Assembly (NCBI GenBank): GCA_019155185.1
Contig: CM032813.1
Location: 11,310,645-11,374,644, forward strand
Direction: 5' to 3'
DNA: 64,000 nucleotides
Origin: Beaufortia kweichowensis
Lineage: Eukaryota; Chordata; Actinopteri; Cypriniformes; Gastromyzontidae
Below are positions 55,936 through 64,000 of the stretch, one piece after another. A program made the position numbers and the translations under genes. Below the pieces are notes generated by a model. It made no database searches. It saw nothing but the letters and a program-made list of their open reading frames with translations, and was not told the DNA's origin. The first letter of the stretch is position 1, and every line of letters starts with the position of its first letter.

Positions 55936-56553
55936 ATGAGTCAGTCGGATGCTTTTCGGGATTTGTTTGAAGCGGCTCGTCAAGCCTTCCACGAGCGCTC
56001 CACCACCGCTCCCACCGCACCTAGCACTACCGTCAACACTCCTCCCTCTCCGGTTGTTGTCGCGAGTCCCATGGCCCAACCAGCGCCCTTCTCTGGTACG
56101 GCGGAGGATTGCAGCGGGTTCCTCTTGCAGTGCTCTCTCGCCATCGAGATGCAGCCTCACCTGTACACCACCGAACGTCTCAAAGTCAGCTACGCTATCC
56201 AACATCTATCCGGTAAGGCCTCCAATGGGCTTAATCCTCTTTGGATTCAAGAACATCCCATAACACTCTCTCTGTCCAGTTTTATGAATCATTTCAGAGA
56301 TGTCTTTGGTAAACCCGTTTGGGACGCATCCGTGGGTGAACAACTCTATCAGCTGAAACAAGGGGTGCTGCCCATCAACGAGTACGCATTACAATTTCGG
56401 ACTCTGGCCTCTAAGAGCGGCTGGAACGAGCGGGCGCTGATCACTGCATATCGCCAAGGCTTGAATCCCCAGGTGAGGTTGCAACTGGCCACATATGATG
56501 ATGATATGGATCTCAATCAATTTATTCAGCTATCCATCCGAACGCCACTGTGA
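55936..56553 (+). pseudogene. gag: Sushi-like Gag capsid part
   Basis: A 205-codon frame from the first ATG after the primer site (MSQSDAFRDLFEAARQAFHE). The capsid-like core is PAPFSGTAEDCSGFLLQCSL, the family hallmark shared with domesticated RTL/PEG10-type proteins, followed by QLYQLKQGVLPINEYALQFR and AYRQGLNPQVRLQLA. It forms the virus-like particle. The frame stops at 56,553 before the zinc knuckle, which continues in another frame, so Gag is truncated by a frame change near 56,545. Confidence 0.85.
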
Positions 56554-57158
56554 TCCAACTGTGTCACGAGTCTCAACCTGGAATAAACCTGCTCGCTGCC
56601 TCCCTCCGCCAACCAGCTACCGTCAGCCCTCCAGAACCAGCCGAAGAGCCTATGCAAATCGACACTTCTAGACTGTCCTTCTCAGAACGTCATCGCCGCT
56701 TGGCGAATCAGCTCTGCCTCTACTGCGGAGGTCCGGGGCACGTCATCTCAGCGTGCCCGCTCAACCCACCACGCCAAATGGTGAGTGCAGCCATTCCCAA
56801 TAGTGAAAATCTAAAACCCCTTACCACTATTGTATCCCTTACTGCCTTCTCTACCTCCTTTTCAGTTTCCGCCCTCCTCGACTCCGGGTCGGCCGGCAAC
56901 TTCATCTCTGGCTCCCTCTGCCGCAACTCAAACTCAAGGCGTCCGTTATACCCACCTCGTACTCAAATCTGCTCCATAACGGGATCCCCAGTTAGCGGGC
57001 GCCTCGGTGACACGGAGGGCGGAATCCATCAGCCTCACCGTAGGGGTGTTACACTCGGAAGTGATTTCCTGCTGGTTCTGGAGGATTCCACCGCTGACGT
57101 AGTTCTTGGGCTCTTGGTTGGAGAAACACCATCCTATCCTCTCCTGGAGAACTGGTGA
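56550..57158 (+). pseudogene. Gag zinc knuckle and protease part
   Basis: This frame carries EPMQIDTSRLSFSERHRRLA, the knuckle CLYCGGPGHVISACP (C-x2-C-x4-H-x4-C) and the aspartic protease active site ALLDSGSAGNFISGS, with DSG in place of the commoner DTG. After about 56,940 it drifts from the family and ends at a stop (57,158). The RT frame begins about 110 bases later in a different phase. It overlaps the capsid frame by four bases, which is a result of the shift rather than a gene boundary. Confidence 0.8.
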
Positions 57159-57268
57159 AGTCCTGAAGTGGGCGACCATTGTTTCCAAACCTGTCTCTTG
57201 TCCCGTCCGTGTCCAGCTCCAAGTGACAGCACTGAACTTCCCTATGCTCCACATCCGTTGAAAGCCCT

Positions 57269-58948
57269 ATGGAGAGGAGGTCAGTGGATATTCCAGAAGA
57301 CTACGCCCACTTCAGTGACGTGTTCTGCCCCAGGAGAGCCTCCCAATTACCTCCACATCGGCCATGGGACTGTGCGATCGATCTGCTTCCGGGTGAGCCA
57401 GTGCCAAAAGGGCGCATCTATCCTCTTTCCATCCCGGAGGAGAAGGCCATGGAGGACTACATTACGGAGGCGCTAGCCCAAGGTTACATTCGTCCATCTA
57501 CCTCCCCTGCTGCTTCGAGTTTCTTCTTTGTGGCCAAGAAAGACGGCGGACTTAGACCCTGCATAGATTATAGAACCCTAAACAAGATTACGGTAAAGTT
57601 CCGGTATCCCCTTCCTCTCGTCCCAGCAGCATTGGAACAGCTCCGAGGTGCCACTATCTTCACCAAGTTGGACCTCCGCAGCGCTTACAACCTCATTCGA
57701 ATTCGTGAAGGAGATGAATGGAAAACCGCCTTCGTCACGCCTACTGGACACTACGAATACCTGGTCATGCCGTATGGACTGGCCAACGCCCCTTCCATCT
57801 TCCAAGACTTCATTCATGAGGTGCTCCGGGAGTTCCTTCATAAGTTCGTACTGGTGTATATTGATGACATCCTGATCTACTCCCGGGGTCTGGCCGAACA
57901 TCGCCAACACGTAGCGGAGGTCCTAGAACGCCTGAGGGAGTATCAGCTCTTCCTCAAGGCTGAGAAATGCTCCTTCCATCTTCCCTCAGTGCAGTTCCTT
58001 GGCTACAACATCAACAGTAGTGGCATCCAAATGGACGAGAGGAAGGTCACTGCCATCACCTCTTGGCCCACTCCTACCACCATCAAAGAACTCCAGCGCT
58101 TTCTTGGATTTGCTAACTTTTACCGCCGGTTCATTAATAACTTCAGTTCCATTGCCCATCCTCTCACCAACCTGCTGAAGGGAGCACCCAAACATCTCCC
58201 CTGGACGCCAGCCGCTGCAGAAGCCTTTCAGGGGTTGAAAGACGCCTTTGTGACTGCTCCTCTCCTGGTTCATCCTGACCCCAGCAAGCCCTTCATTGTG
58301 GAGGTCGACGCCTCAGCTACTGGAGTAGGAGCAGTTTTGTCTCAGCAGCAGGGGAAACCTAGTCGCCTCCACCCATGTGCCTTCTTCTCCCGCAAACTCA
58401 GCCCGGCGGAAGCCAACTACGATATCGGGAACAGAGAACTCCTTGCCATCAAGCTAGCCCTGGAAGAATGGAGACATTGGCTCGAGGGAGCTCATCACCC
58501 CTTCCAGGTATTCACTGACCATAAGAACCTTGAATATATTCGTGCTGCCAAACGCCTTAACCCCAGACAGGCAAGATGGGCCCTATTCTTCACCCGGTTC
58601 GACTTCTCCATCTCTTATCGCCCTGGTTCCAAGAATTCCAAAGCTGATGCCCTGTCACGTATCCACTCATCCCTAGAGAGTAACGAGGATCCAGAACCCA
58701 TTGTCCCTGAACCACTGGTCGTAAGTCCCATCACTTGGGAGGAAGAGACACTCCCCTCGGCCAATGCTCCACCTCAAGCTCCGCCGGGCTGCCCACCTGG
58801 ATTACAATACCTCCCTCGTCGTCAGCGTACCCCCCATCATCCACATGACTCACTCTCGTCGCCTGGCACTGGCCACCCAGGGGCCAATGAGACTCTCTCA
58901 GCTCCTGAAGGCACGCTTCTGGTGGCCCAACATGGCCGCCCGATGTAA
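57269..58948 (+). pseudogene. pol: Sushi-like RT-RNase H, frameshifted before integrase
   Basis: A 559-codon frame. RT: PAASSFFFVAKKDGGLRPCI, LDLRSAYNLIRIREGDEWKT, MPYGLANAPSIFQDF, and the catalytic VYIDDILIYS with Tyr at residue 197 (57,857). RNase H: EVDASATGVGAVLSQ, the CAFFSRKLSPAEANYDIGNR segment, FTDHKNLEYI, and SKADALSR. All RT and RNase H catalytic residues look present. From about residue 495 the frame leaves the family; the integrase N-terminus continues in the frame of 58,764 (HMTHSRRLALATQGPM). The start codon is nominal because the protein is normally part of a polyprotein. Confidence 0.88.
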
Positions 58949-59664
58949 GAAGATCGTGCAAGGGGTTGCCAGGAGTGTGCGTAGCCAAGGTCCCTCGCCA
59001 CCTACCTGCTGGTAAGCTCCACCCACTGCCCGTTCCTAACCGCCCCTGGTCACACCTAGGGGTGGACTTCATCACTGACCTACCCCCTTCCAATGACTGT
59101 ACATGTATCTTCATCGTAGTAGACAGATTCTCTAAATCCTGTCGGCTAATACCTTTGAGAGGTTTGCCCACGGCCATGGCGACTGCCGAGACTCTCTTCA
59201 ATCATGTATTCAGGTACTTTGGTATTCCAGAAGATATTGTGTCAGACAGAGGTCCTCAGTTTATCTCACGTGTATGGAAAGCATTCTTCTCCCTCCTAGG
59301 TGTGACCATCAGTCTGTCATCTGGGTACCATCCACAAACCAACGGGCAGACGGAAAGAAAGGTCCAGGAGATCAGCAGGTATTTACGAACCTACTGCCGT
59401 GACCAGCAAGACTCCTGGAGCCAGTATCTCGGCTGGGCAGAATATGCCCAGAACTCCCTTCGCCAGCCCTCTACTAATCTTACTCCCTTCCAGTGTGTCC
59501 TGGGGTACCAACCCCCCATGTTCCCTTGGTCAGGCGAACCTTCAGATGTCCCAGCCGTAGATTACTGGTTCCGGCAGAGCGAGAGAGTCTGGGACTCAGC
59601 TCATCACCACCTCCAACGTGCAGTGAATCGACGCAGACTGACAGCCAACCTTCGCCAGCTCTGA
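58764..59664 (+). pseudogene. Sushi-like integrase, frameshifted, zinc motif damaged
   Basis: 58,764-59,015 has the zinc-binding part (ARFWWPNMAARCKKIVQG), but the CxxC pair that should follow is lost in a region reading VARSVRSQ. 58,966-59,664 has the catalytic core: HLGVDFITDLP (first Asp), FGIPEDIVSDRGPQFIS (second Asp), and GYHPQTNGQTERKVQE (Glu). The core residues are intact; the zinc domain and frame are not. It would insert cDNA if whole. Confidence 0.85.
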
Positions 59665-60189
59665 TGCTCCTGTCTACCAACCAGGACAAAAGGTATGGCT
59701 GTCCACTAGAGATATTCGTCTGCGTCTGCCCTGCCGTAAGCTGAGTCCCCGCTTCATTGGTCCCTTTACAATCATCAAGCAGATCAACCCTGTCACCTAC
59801 AAGCTCCAGTTACCGGCTGAGTACCGCATGCACCCTACTTTTCACGTGTCCCTATTAAAACCTCACCATCCCTCTGTTCTTCCCTCCACAGAGCCTGGCG
59901 TGGAACCCCCTCTCCCTTTGGTACTGGAGGAAGGAACAATATATCTTGGTCAAGGACATCCTGGACTCCCGGCCGACTGCGTGGTGGAAGGTTGGAGTAC
60001 CTGGTTGACTGGGAGGGCTCACGGGCCTGAGGAGCGGTCATGGGTTCCACGAGATGACATACTTGACCCGGCCTTGCTACACACCTTCCACTCTCTGCAC
60101 CCCGACAGACCGGCCCCTCGTGGTAGAGGAAGACCACCACGGCGCCGGGGTCCCCGGCCCTCTGGAGCGGGCCGTGGGGAGGGGGGTAC
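59665..60189 (+). pseudogene. Integrase C-terminal GPY/F region and chromodomain
   Basis: In the frame after the core, APVYQPGQKVWLSTRDIRLR, SPRFIGPFTI and HPTFHVSLLKPHHPS are the GPY/F-type C-terminal region. The chromodomain signature follows but is spread over three frames (ILVKDILDSR, then EYLVDWEG, then GPEERSWVPRDDILDP), requiring at least two one-base shifts between 59,970 and 60,035. A chromodomain tethers integration to particular chromatin; here it is broken. A basic Pro/Arg-rich tail runs to the polypurine tract. Confidence 0.8.
60176..60186 (+). other. Polypurine tract of the sushi-like element
   Basis: A purine tract (four G, A, six G) followed by 'tac' and the 3' LTR at 60,190. 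Confidence 0.75.
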
Positions 60190-60583
60190 TGTTACGGATA
60201 CGCCAGGCTCGCTACTCACTCAATCACAACGCACCCAATCACAACGCTCCCCCTCTCCGGAGTTCTGATCACCACCACCTGACCATCATCACCGCACTAG
60301 TATAAAGGACACTCACCCACTACCAGTCACTGTCCAGTCTACTATTTTGTTACCCGGACTCTTACCTGTGTTAGCGATCGTCTCCCAGTGGATTTATCTT
60401 CGTCTCGTCTTCAGTGTGTCTCCTTCGTCATCTTCTCGTCTTCTGTGTTCCCCAAAGTTCATCTGCACTCCAAGGACAGTATTTGTTTAAGTTACTTACC
60501 TGTTTATTTATCATTCTGTGTTTTTGTTTAATTAAAGATACCTTTCTGGCATCCGCTGACTCCGTCCCTTCTGTTCTGTGACA
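60190..60583 (+). repeat. 3' LTR of the sushi-like element
   Basis: 394 bp, identical to 55,520-55,913 except one T/C difference, and followed directly by the GGGAT duplication. Confidence 0.95.
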
Positions 60584-61202
60584 GGGATGAAACTAAACAG
60601 GTTAAGTTGTATGAACATAGAATTTTAAGCTGTGCAATAGACAAATCAAGTTTACATTAGTAGTCTTTACTGAAATTCATTAGTTCACATTAGTAATGTT
60701 TTTGAGCATAAGTTTTATAAAATAACTATGAAGTTAAACAAATGATTTTAAGTAGAAATAAATGTTATATTTAAGTAATGTCTTATAATTTAAATTATAC
60801 TACTTGGACTGAATTAATAAATAAAATCTCAAAGAAATTAAACAACATTTCAATTTTTTTATTTTTGTAAAAATGTACTCAACCTCTTAAACTTGCCAAA
60901 CTTTTTGCATGTTAACAATTGTAAATTGTTTAGAGGAACATACATTATTCAACAATATGCAGACAAGCAATAAACTGGATGAAAATAAAGTGAAAAGACA
61001 ACACATGCACACATTCCTGCACAAACTGTTGACAACTTTTGAGTTGACAACTGTTTTAACATACAGAACACTTCCACTGCATCTTCAAAAGAACCTGTGA
61101 AAACGTCTCAGGTTACGTATTGTTTAGACAAGACCCTACTTGCCGCAAGTCAAAATAAATAGAATACACAGCGAGATTTCCTGGCTGTCATTCGTAGAAA
61201 AC

Positions 61203-61344
61203 AAGCCCCTCAGGGCTGCAGAACATGGGCACCTGGCGTGGAAGCCAGGTCCAAGTCATAAAAACGCACGAATGTGAGCGGCGAGGACCAGCCGGCCACG
61301 TTACACACATCTTCGAGCGTAGCCCCTGACCTTAAGGCCTTAGA
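61203..61344 (-). pseudogene. DIRS recombinase tail (copy C)
   Basis: Minus-strand reading: KALRSGATLEDVCNVAGWSS, then PLTFVRFYDLDLASTPGAHV, then a stop near 61,203. It keeps the catalytic tyrosine context (FVRFYD) but lacks the HxxR box and everything upstream, because the deletion joins it to the end of RNase H at about 61,345. Confidence 0.78.
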
Positions 61345-62262
61345 CTAGTACCGCGGGGCTGGAGGTACTAGGGAGAACCATAACGGACAGTGCGTCGTCT
61401 CTTGAGACGCAAACAGGTCCACTTGTGCCGGGAGAAAGGTATCCCAGATTAGATTCACCACCTCGGGGTGAAGTCTCCATTCCCCTGGCCTCGGCCCCTG
61501 CCTCGACAGGGCGTCTGCTCCCACATTCAACCGTCCCGGGATGTATGCTGCTCTGAGTGAGAGCAGCTTCCCTTGGGACCACAACAGGATCTGGTGTGCC
61601 AATTTGTAAAGAGGGCGCGACCGCAGACCACCTTGATGGTTGATGTACGCAACCGCCGATGTGTTGTCCGTCAGGACCGACATGTGGTTGTTGCTGAGGT
61701 GAGGAAGGAACTGCCTCAACGCAAGCCATACCGCCATCAACTCTAGGCAATTTATGTGCCACTCGAGCTGGCGGCCCCTCCATAGACCTCGGGAGCAGTG
61801 GTCTTCCATTACAGGCCAGGTCTTCCCCAGCCTGACAGGGATGCGTCTGTCATAAGCGTTACACGACGACATATTGATCCCAGTGTCGGGCCCTGGGAGA
61901 GAAACCCAGGTTTGCTCCACACCACTAGTACCCTCAGACACCTGTGGGTGACCTGAATGATGCGGGAAGGGTTCCCCCTCGGGGAAAACCCTTTGAATTT
62001 GAGCCACCATTGGAGAGGTCTCATGTGTAGCAGGCCCAGGGGTATGACGCTGGCTGCCGCTGCCATGAGACCAAGTATGTGCTGCCAGTGCAGGACTGTG
62101 ACTCATTGATGCAATTTGAGCCCCTTGACGGCTGCTTGAATGGTTTGAATGCACACCGCGGTGAGGGACCCTCGAGTCCCATTCTACGCCTAGGAAAGTC
62201 ATTCTCTGAACTGGAGAAAGTGAACTCTTCTTGGCGTTCAGCCGTAACCCCAACACCTTCAT
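61345..62262 (-). pseudogene. DIRS RT C-terminus and RNase H (copy C)
   Basis: A 305-codon frame, beginning in the RT thumb region (VLGLRLNAKKSSLSPVQR, LGVEWDSR). After a shifted stretch it regains the RNase H domain: INCLELMAVWLALRQFL, SVLTDNTSAVAYINHQGG, SLRAAYIPGRLNVGADALSR and WDTFLPAQVDLFASQETTHC. The domain's acidic residues (E in CLELMA, D in LTDNT, D in GADALS) are visible. The parallel frame 61,809-62,066 carries the LLHMRPLQWWLKFKGFSPRG segment, so a pair of frameshifts lies between about 62,200 and 61,850. The RT catalytic YLDD is absent. Confidence 0.82.
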
Positions 62263-62325
62263 GTGAGCGAGGACAACATCTCGATGTTGGACTCGATGCT
62301 GGTGTCTGGTTGTACATTTAGAGTG

Positions 62326-62493
62326 TTTGGCGGAGGTTCGTGCGCCGCCAAGTGAGCCACTGTGGGAACCAGCCCTTTGGGACTGGTGTGAAATTGTAGA
62401 TTTTTTGCGTTTGGCAGAGGTTTGTACGCTGCCAGGTAAATTGCTGGAGGAGCCGGCCCCTCAGGGCTGGCATCTGGTCTTAAGTTTTGCATT
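62326..62493 (-). repeat. 84-bp tandem duplication replacing the RT core
   Basis: Two 84-bp units (starting tttggcggagg at 62,326 and tttggcagagg at 62,410) share 'gttcgtgcgccgcca/gtttgtacgctgcca' and 'ccagccctttgggactgg/ccggcccctcagggctgg'. The period is a multiple of three and the minus-strand frame stays open (LAAYKPLPNAKNLQFHTS, LAAHEPPPNTLNVQPDTS). The unit resembles nothing in copies A or B. Confidence 0.6.
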
Positions 62494-62699
62494 AACTCGG
62501 TACCCAGAGCTGATATTGCTGGGGTACACTTGAGAAGGGGCGCCATGCGCCTCGTATGGTACCCTGATGCCACTGTGTCCCGAAGCAGGGCGCGCGAACA
62601 ACCCAGAGCATCCAAAGAAGGGTATGGGAAGGGACCGGGCGCCGTATGATGAGGCGTTATCCGGTTATCCTTTGCGGGGACAGTCTGACGCCGCAGCAG

Positions 62700-63637
62700 T
62701 CAGGTGTCCCGCTTCTTGGTCCCCGCCTTCTTAGCCTGAATAACGGCCCTCAGGTCCGTTTTCGGCTGGGAAGGACAGCGCCGAGAGTGCCTCCCAGAGC
62801 CCAACTGATGCTGCGGTGGAGCTCGGGAGGTAACACTCTCTTTCTGCCTACCTCGGTAAGCAGAGGTGGAGGGCTGAGGCTGCTCCCGCCCAGCAGCCTC
62901 AGCACCCCGATGACGGCAAGGGATGAACTGCGAGAAAGCGGCAGCCTGGCTCTTCGCTTCCCGGAACCTGTCGACGAGGGTATTGACCGCGTCGCCGAAC
63001 AGGTCCCCGGGGGACAGCGGGGCATCAAGCAGCAAGGTCTTACCGGCTGCTTTGATGCCAGAGAGGTTCAACCATAAGTGCCTCTCTGGATGGCACGGAG
63101 AGACACATCAGTGGCCCGGCGCAGCTCTCTGACTGCGTCCTGGTCCACACCCTCGCCCTCATCGAGCTCCCGCAGCAGGTTAGCCTGATAGGCCTGGAGC
63201 ATGGAAATCGTGTGAAGGCATGCTCCAGCCTGACCTGCTGCGGATTAAGCCTTTCCCACCAAAGCCGAGGTGGTCCTGCAAGGCTTTGATGGGAGAACCG
63301 GGGCTTTGAGTGACGCTGCCGAGACCGGGGACAGATAGCCCGCAAGCGTCTGCTCCACCGCTGGCATAGCGCCATACCCGTGCTCTGCTGCCCCCGCAAT
63401 GTTGGAATAAACTGATAAACCTGCCTCGGCAGGACCGGCGCCGCCATGAGAACCGCCAGGCTGGGCATGTTTATTTGCACATGCCAGCCGAGAGCGGAGA
63501 GTGCGGAGGGGGAGAGCTACGGCGCTCTCAAGCGCCGACTGGGCATGATCCACTCCCAAACAAACAACACAAAAATCGTGTGAATCCCCACTCGTAATAA
63601 AGCGAGCACATGGGGGAACACACTGTTTGAAAGACAT
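62700..63637 (-). pseudogene. DIRS gag-like protein (copy C), frameshifted
   Basis: The minus strand from 63,637 starts MSFKQCVPPCARFITSGDSH with a C-x3-C...H-rich N-terminus (CVVCLGVDHAQSALE). Then come SVYSNIAGAAEHGYGAMPAV, LAGYLSPVSAASLKAP and PSKPCRTTSALVGKA. After frame changes there are LRELD/QAYQ-like sequence, and finally NLSGIKAAGKTLLLDAPLSP, FGDAVNTLVDRF and a Ser/Arg-rich tail (62,700-63,071). The middle segment containing the DERFL motif of copy A is deleted, and three frames are needed. Confidence 0.72.
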
Positions 63638-64000
63638 AACTCTTTTTTTCTCAACACACAGTTAATGGTGTTTTCGTGCGCCCTAAGCATTCAACAAACA
63701 CACACACACGCGCAGCTGAAGGCACAAAAGCTGAATGTGTGTGCGTTCCACGCTCTTTTATAGCTTCCTGGTCCTGACGTCACCCGCCCTTGACGTTCAG
63801 TCTAGCCATTCGGCAATCTTGCACACGTGCTTCAGACGCGGTCACGCAGAGGCGTTCCCATAGCGTCATTCGCAGACGCAGCGTTGAGTTCCCTTGAAAG
63901 GGAACAGAGCATAAGAAAACTTTTAGATTAGCAAATCACTTGCAGATACAATTCCACTGTTACTGAACATTTACATTTACATTTACATTTAGGCATTTAG

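Larger units (their letters stand above)
55520..60583 (+). mobile_element. Sushi-like Ty3/Gypsy LTR retrotransposon (chromovirus)
   Basis: 394-bp LTRs, TGTTACGGAT to TTCTGTGACA, differ at one position (tct t/c gtctcg). The target duplication is GGGAT (55,515-55,519; 60,584-60,588), and the sister TIR element has a single GGGAT at the matching site. Interior order is gag, CCHC, protease, RT, RNase H, integrase, GPY/F region, chromodomain, as in Tf1/sushi chromoviruses. At least five frame changes break gag-pol and the integrase zinc motif is partly lost. So the insertion is young but defective. Confidence 0.94.
61104..63904 (-). mobile_element. DIRS retrotransposon copy C (internally deleted)
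   Basis: It lies inside the inverted TIR element. Comparison with the intact TIR copy (ctctgttttcacagg at 54,750) shows the join falls at a GTT/TTT run, without a target duplication. Minus-strand order is a 5' end ttccctttcaagggaactc (63,886-63,904), gag (62,700-63,637), an 84-bp duplication in place of the RT palm, RT C-terminus with RNase H (61,345-62,262), a short recombinase tail (61,203-61,344) and an end reading ctgagacg. Most of RT and the recombinase are gone, so it is non-autonomous. Confidence 0.88.
55455..64000 (-). mobile_element. Second TIR-element copy, inverted and twice interrupted
   Basis: The pieces 55,455-55,519, 60,584-61,103 and 63,905 to about 63,972 are, in reverse complement, the same series of segments as 55,358 down to 54,690 of the complete copy. 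They are separated by the sushi-like LTR element and by DIRS copy C. Small differences include a missing 21 bases near 55,480 and an extra roughly 50 bases near 60,650. The copy diverges at about 63,970 into 'acatttacatttacattta', a LINE-tail-like repeat, and runs out of the window. Confidence 0.75.

Noticed and set aside
1..64000. CRISPR-like or phage-like arrays and bacterial operon features
   Set aside because: The regularly spaced repeats found are minisatellites or coding repeats within eukaryotic retroelements; no spacers, no prokaryotic gene organisation.

Overview
The window reads as intergenic chromosome of a teleost fish, probably a cypriniform. That is an inference from the repeat content: DIRS-type tyrosine-recombinase retrotransposons, an L2-type LINE and an (ATTCAA)n LINE tail, Gmr1-like and Tf1/sushi-like Ty3/Gypsy elements, and several foldback MITE types that I recognise as common in teleost genomes. 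I found no host protein-coding gene, tRNA, rRNA or CRISPR array. All substantial coding sequence belongs to mobile elements; the rest is AT-rich and unannotatable by eye.

Layout. 0-8.6 kb: AT-rich spacer with a DIRS fragment (712-1108), a MITE-like repeat (3605-3880), an LTR-like fragment (3985-4256, minus) and a decayed L2-type LINE (6876-8590, minus). 8.87-12.99 kb: DIRS copy A (plus), a deletion derivative whose RT catalytic box is split by a 1163-bp hAT element; its gag also carries a 204-bp inverted copy of its own recombinase tail. 13.17-13.65 kb: a solo LTR. 13.65-20.26 kb: spacer. 20.26-26.38 kb: a nearly full-length Gmr1-like Gypsy element with integrase upstream of reverse transcriptase and an intact 1212-codon pol frame. 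26.6-32.0 kb: an unclassified LTR-like block holding a young pol-less LTR element (27,388-31,259) with exact LTRs and a CATTG target duplication. 32-39.8 kb: spacer with a LINE tail, a second solo LTR (34,083-34,452, duplication GCAAT) and a MITE. 39.8-43.1 kb: DIRS copy B (minus) with an open RT frame. 43.1-53.9 kb: spacer with one MITE. 53.97-64 kb: a nested stack. One 1.39-kb terminal-inverted-repeat element lies complete on the plus strand. A second copy in opposite orientation is broken by a young sushi-like LTR element (55,520-60,583, duplication GGGAT) and by DIRS copy C (61,104-63,904, minus).

How the parts relate. The three DIRS copies share gag, RT and recombinase-tail sequence but have different internal deletions, so none looks autonomous. 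The two young LTR elements (27.4 kb and 55.5 kb) both have a 9-nt match between the predicted transcript start and the primer site after the 5' LTR, as expected for Tf1/sushi-type self-priming. Both have LTR pairs differing at one position yet broken reading frames, which suggests copying in trans, although single-base assembly errors could produce the same picture. The intact sister of the TIR element gives the empty-site sequence for two nested insertions, so their boundaries are known to within a base or two.
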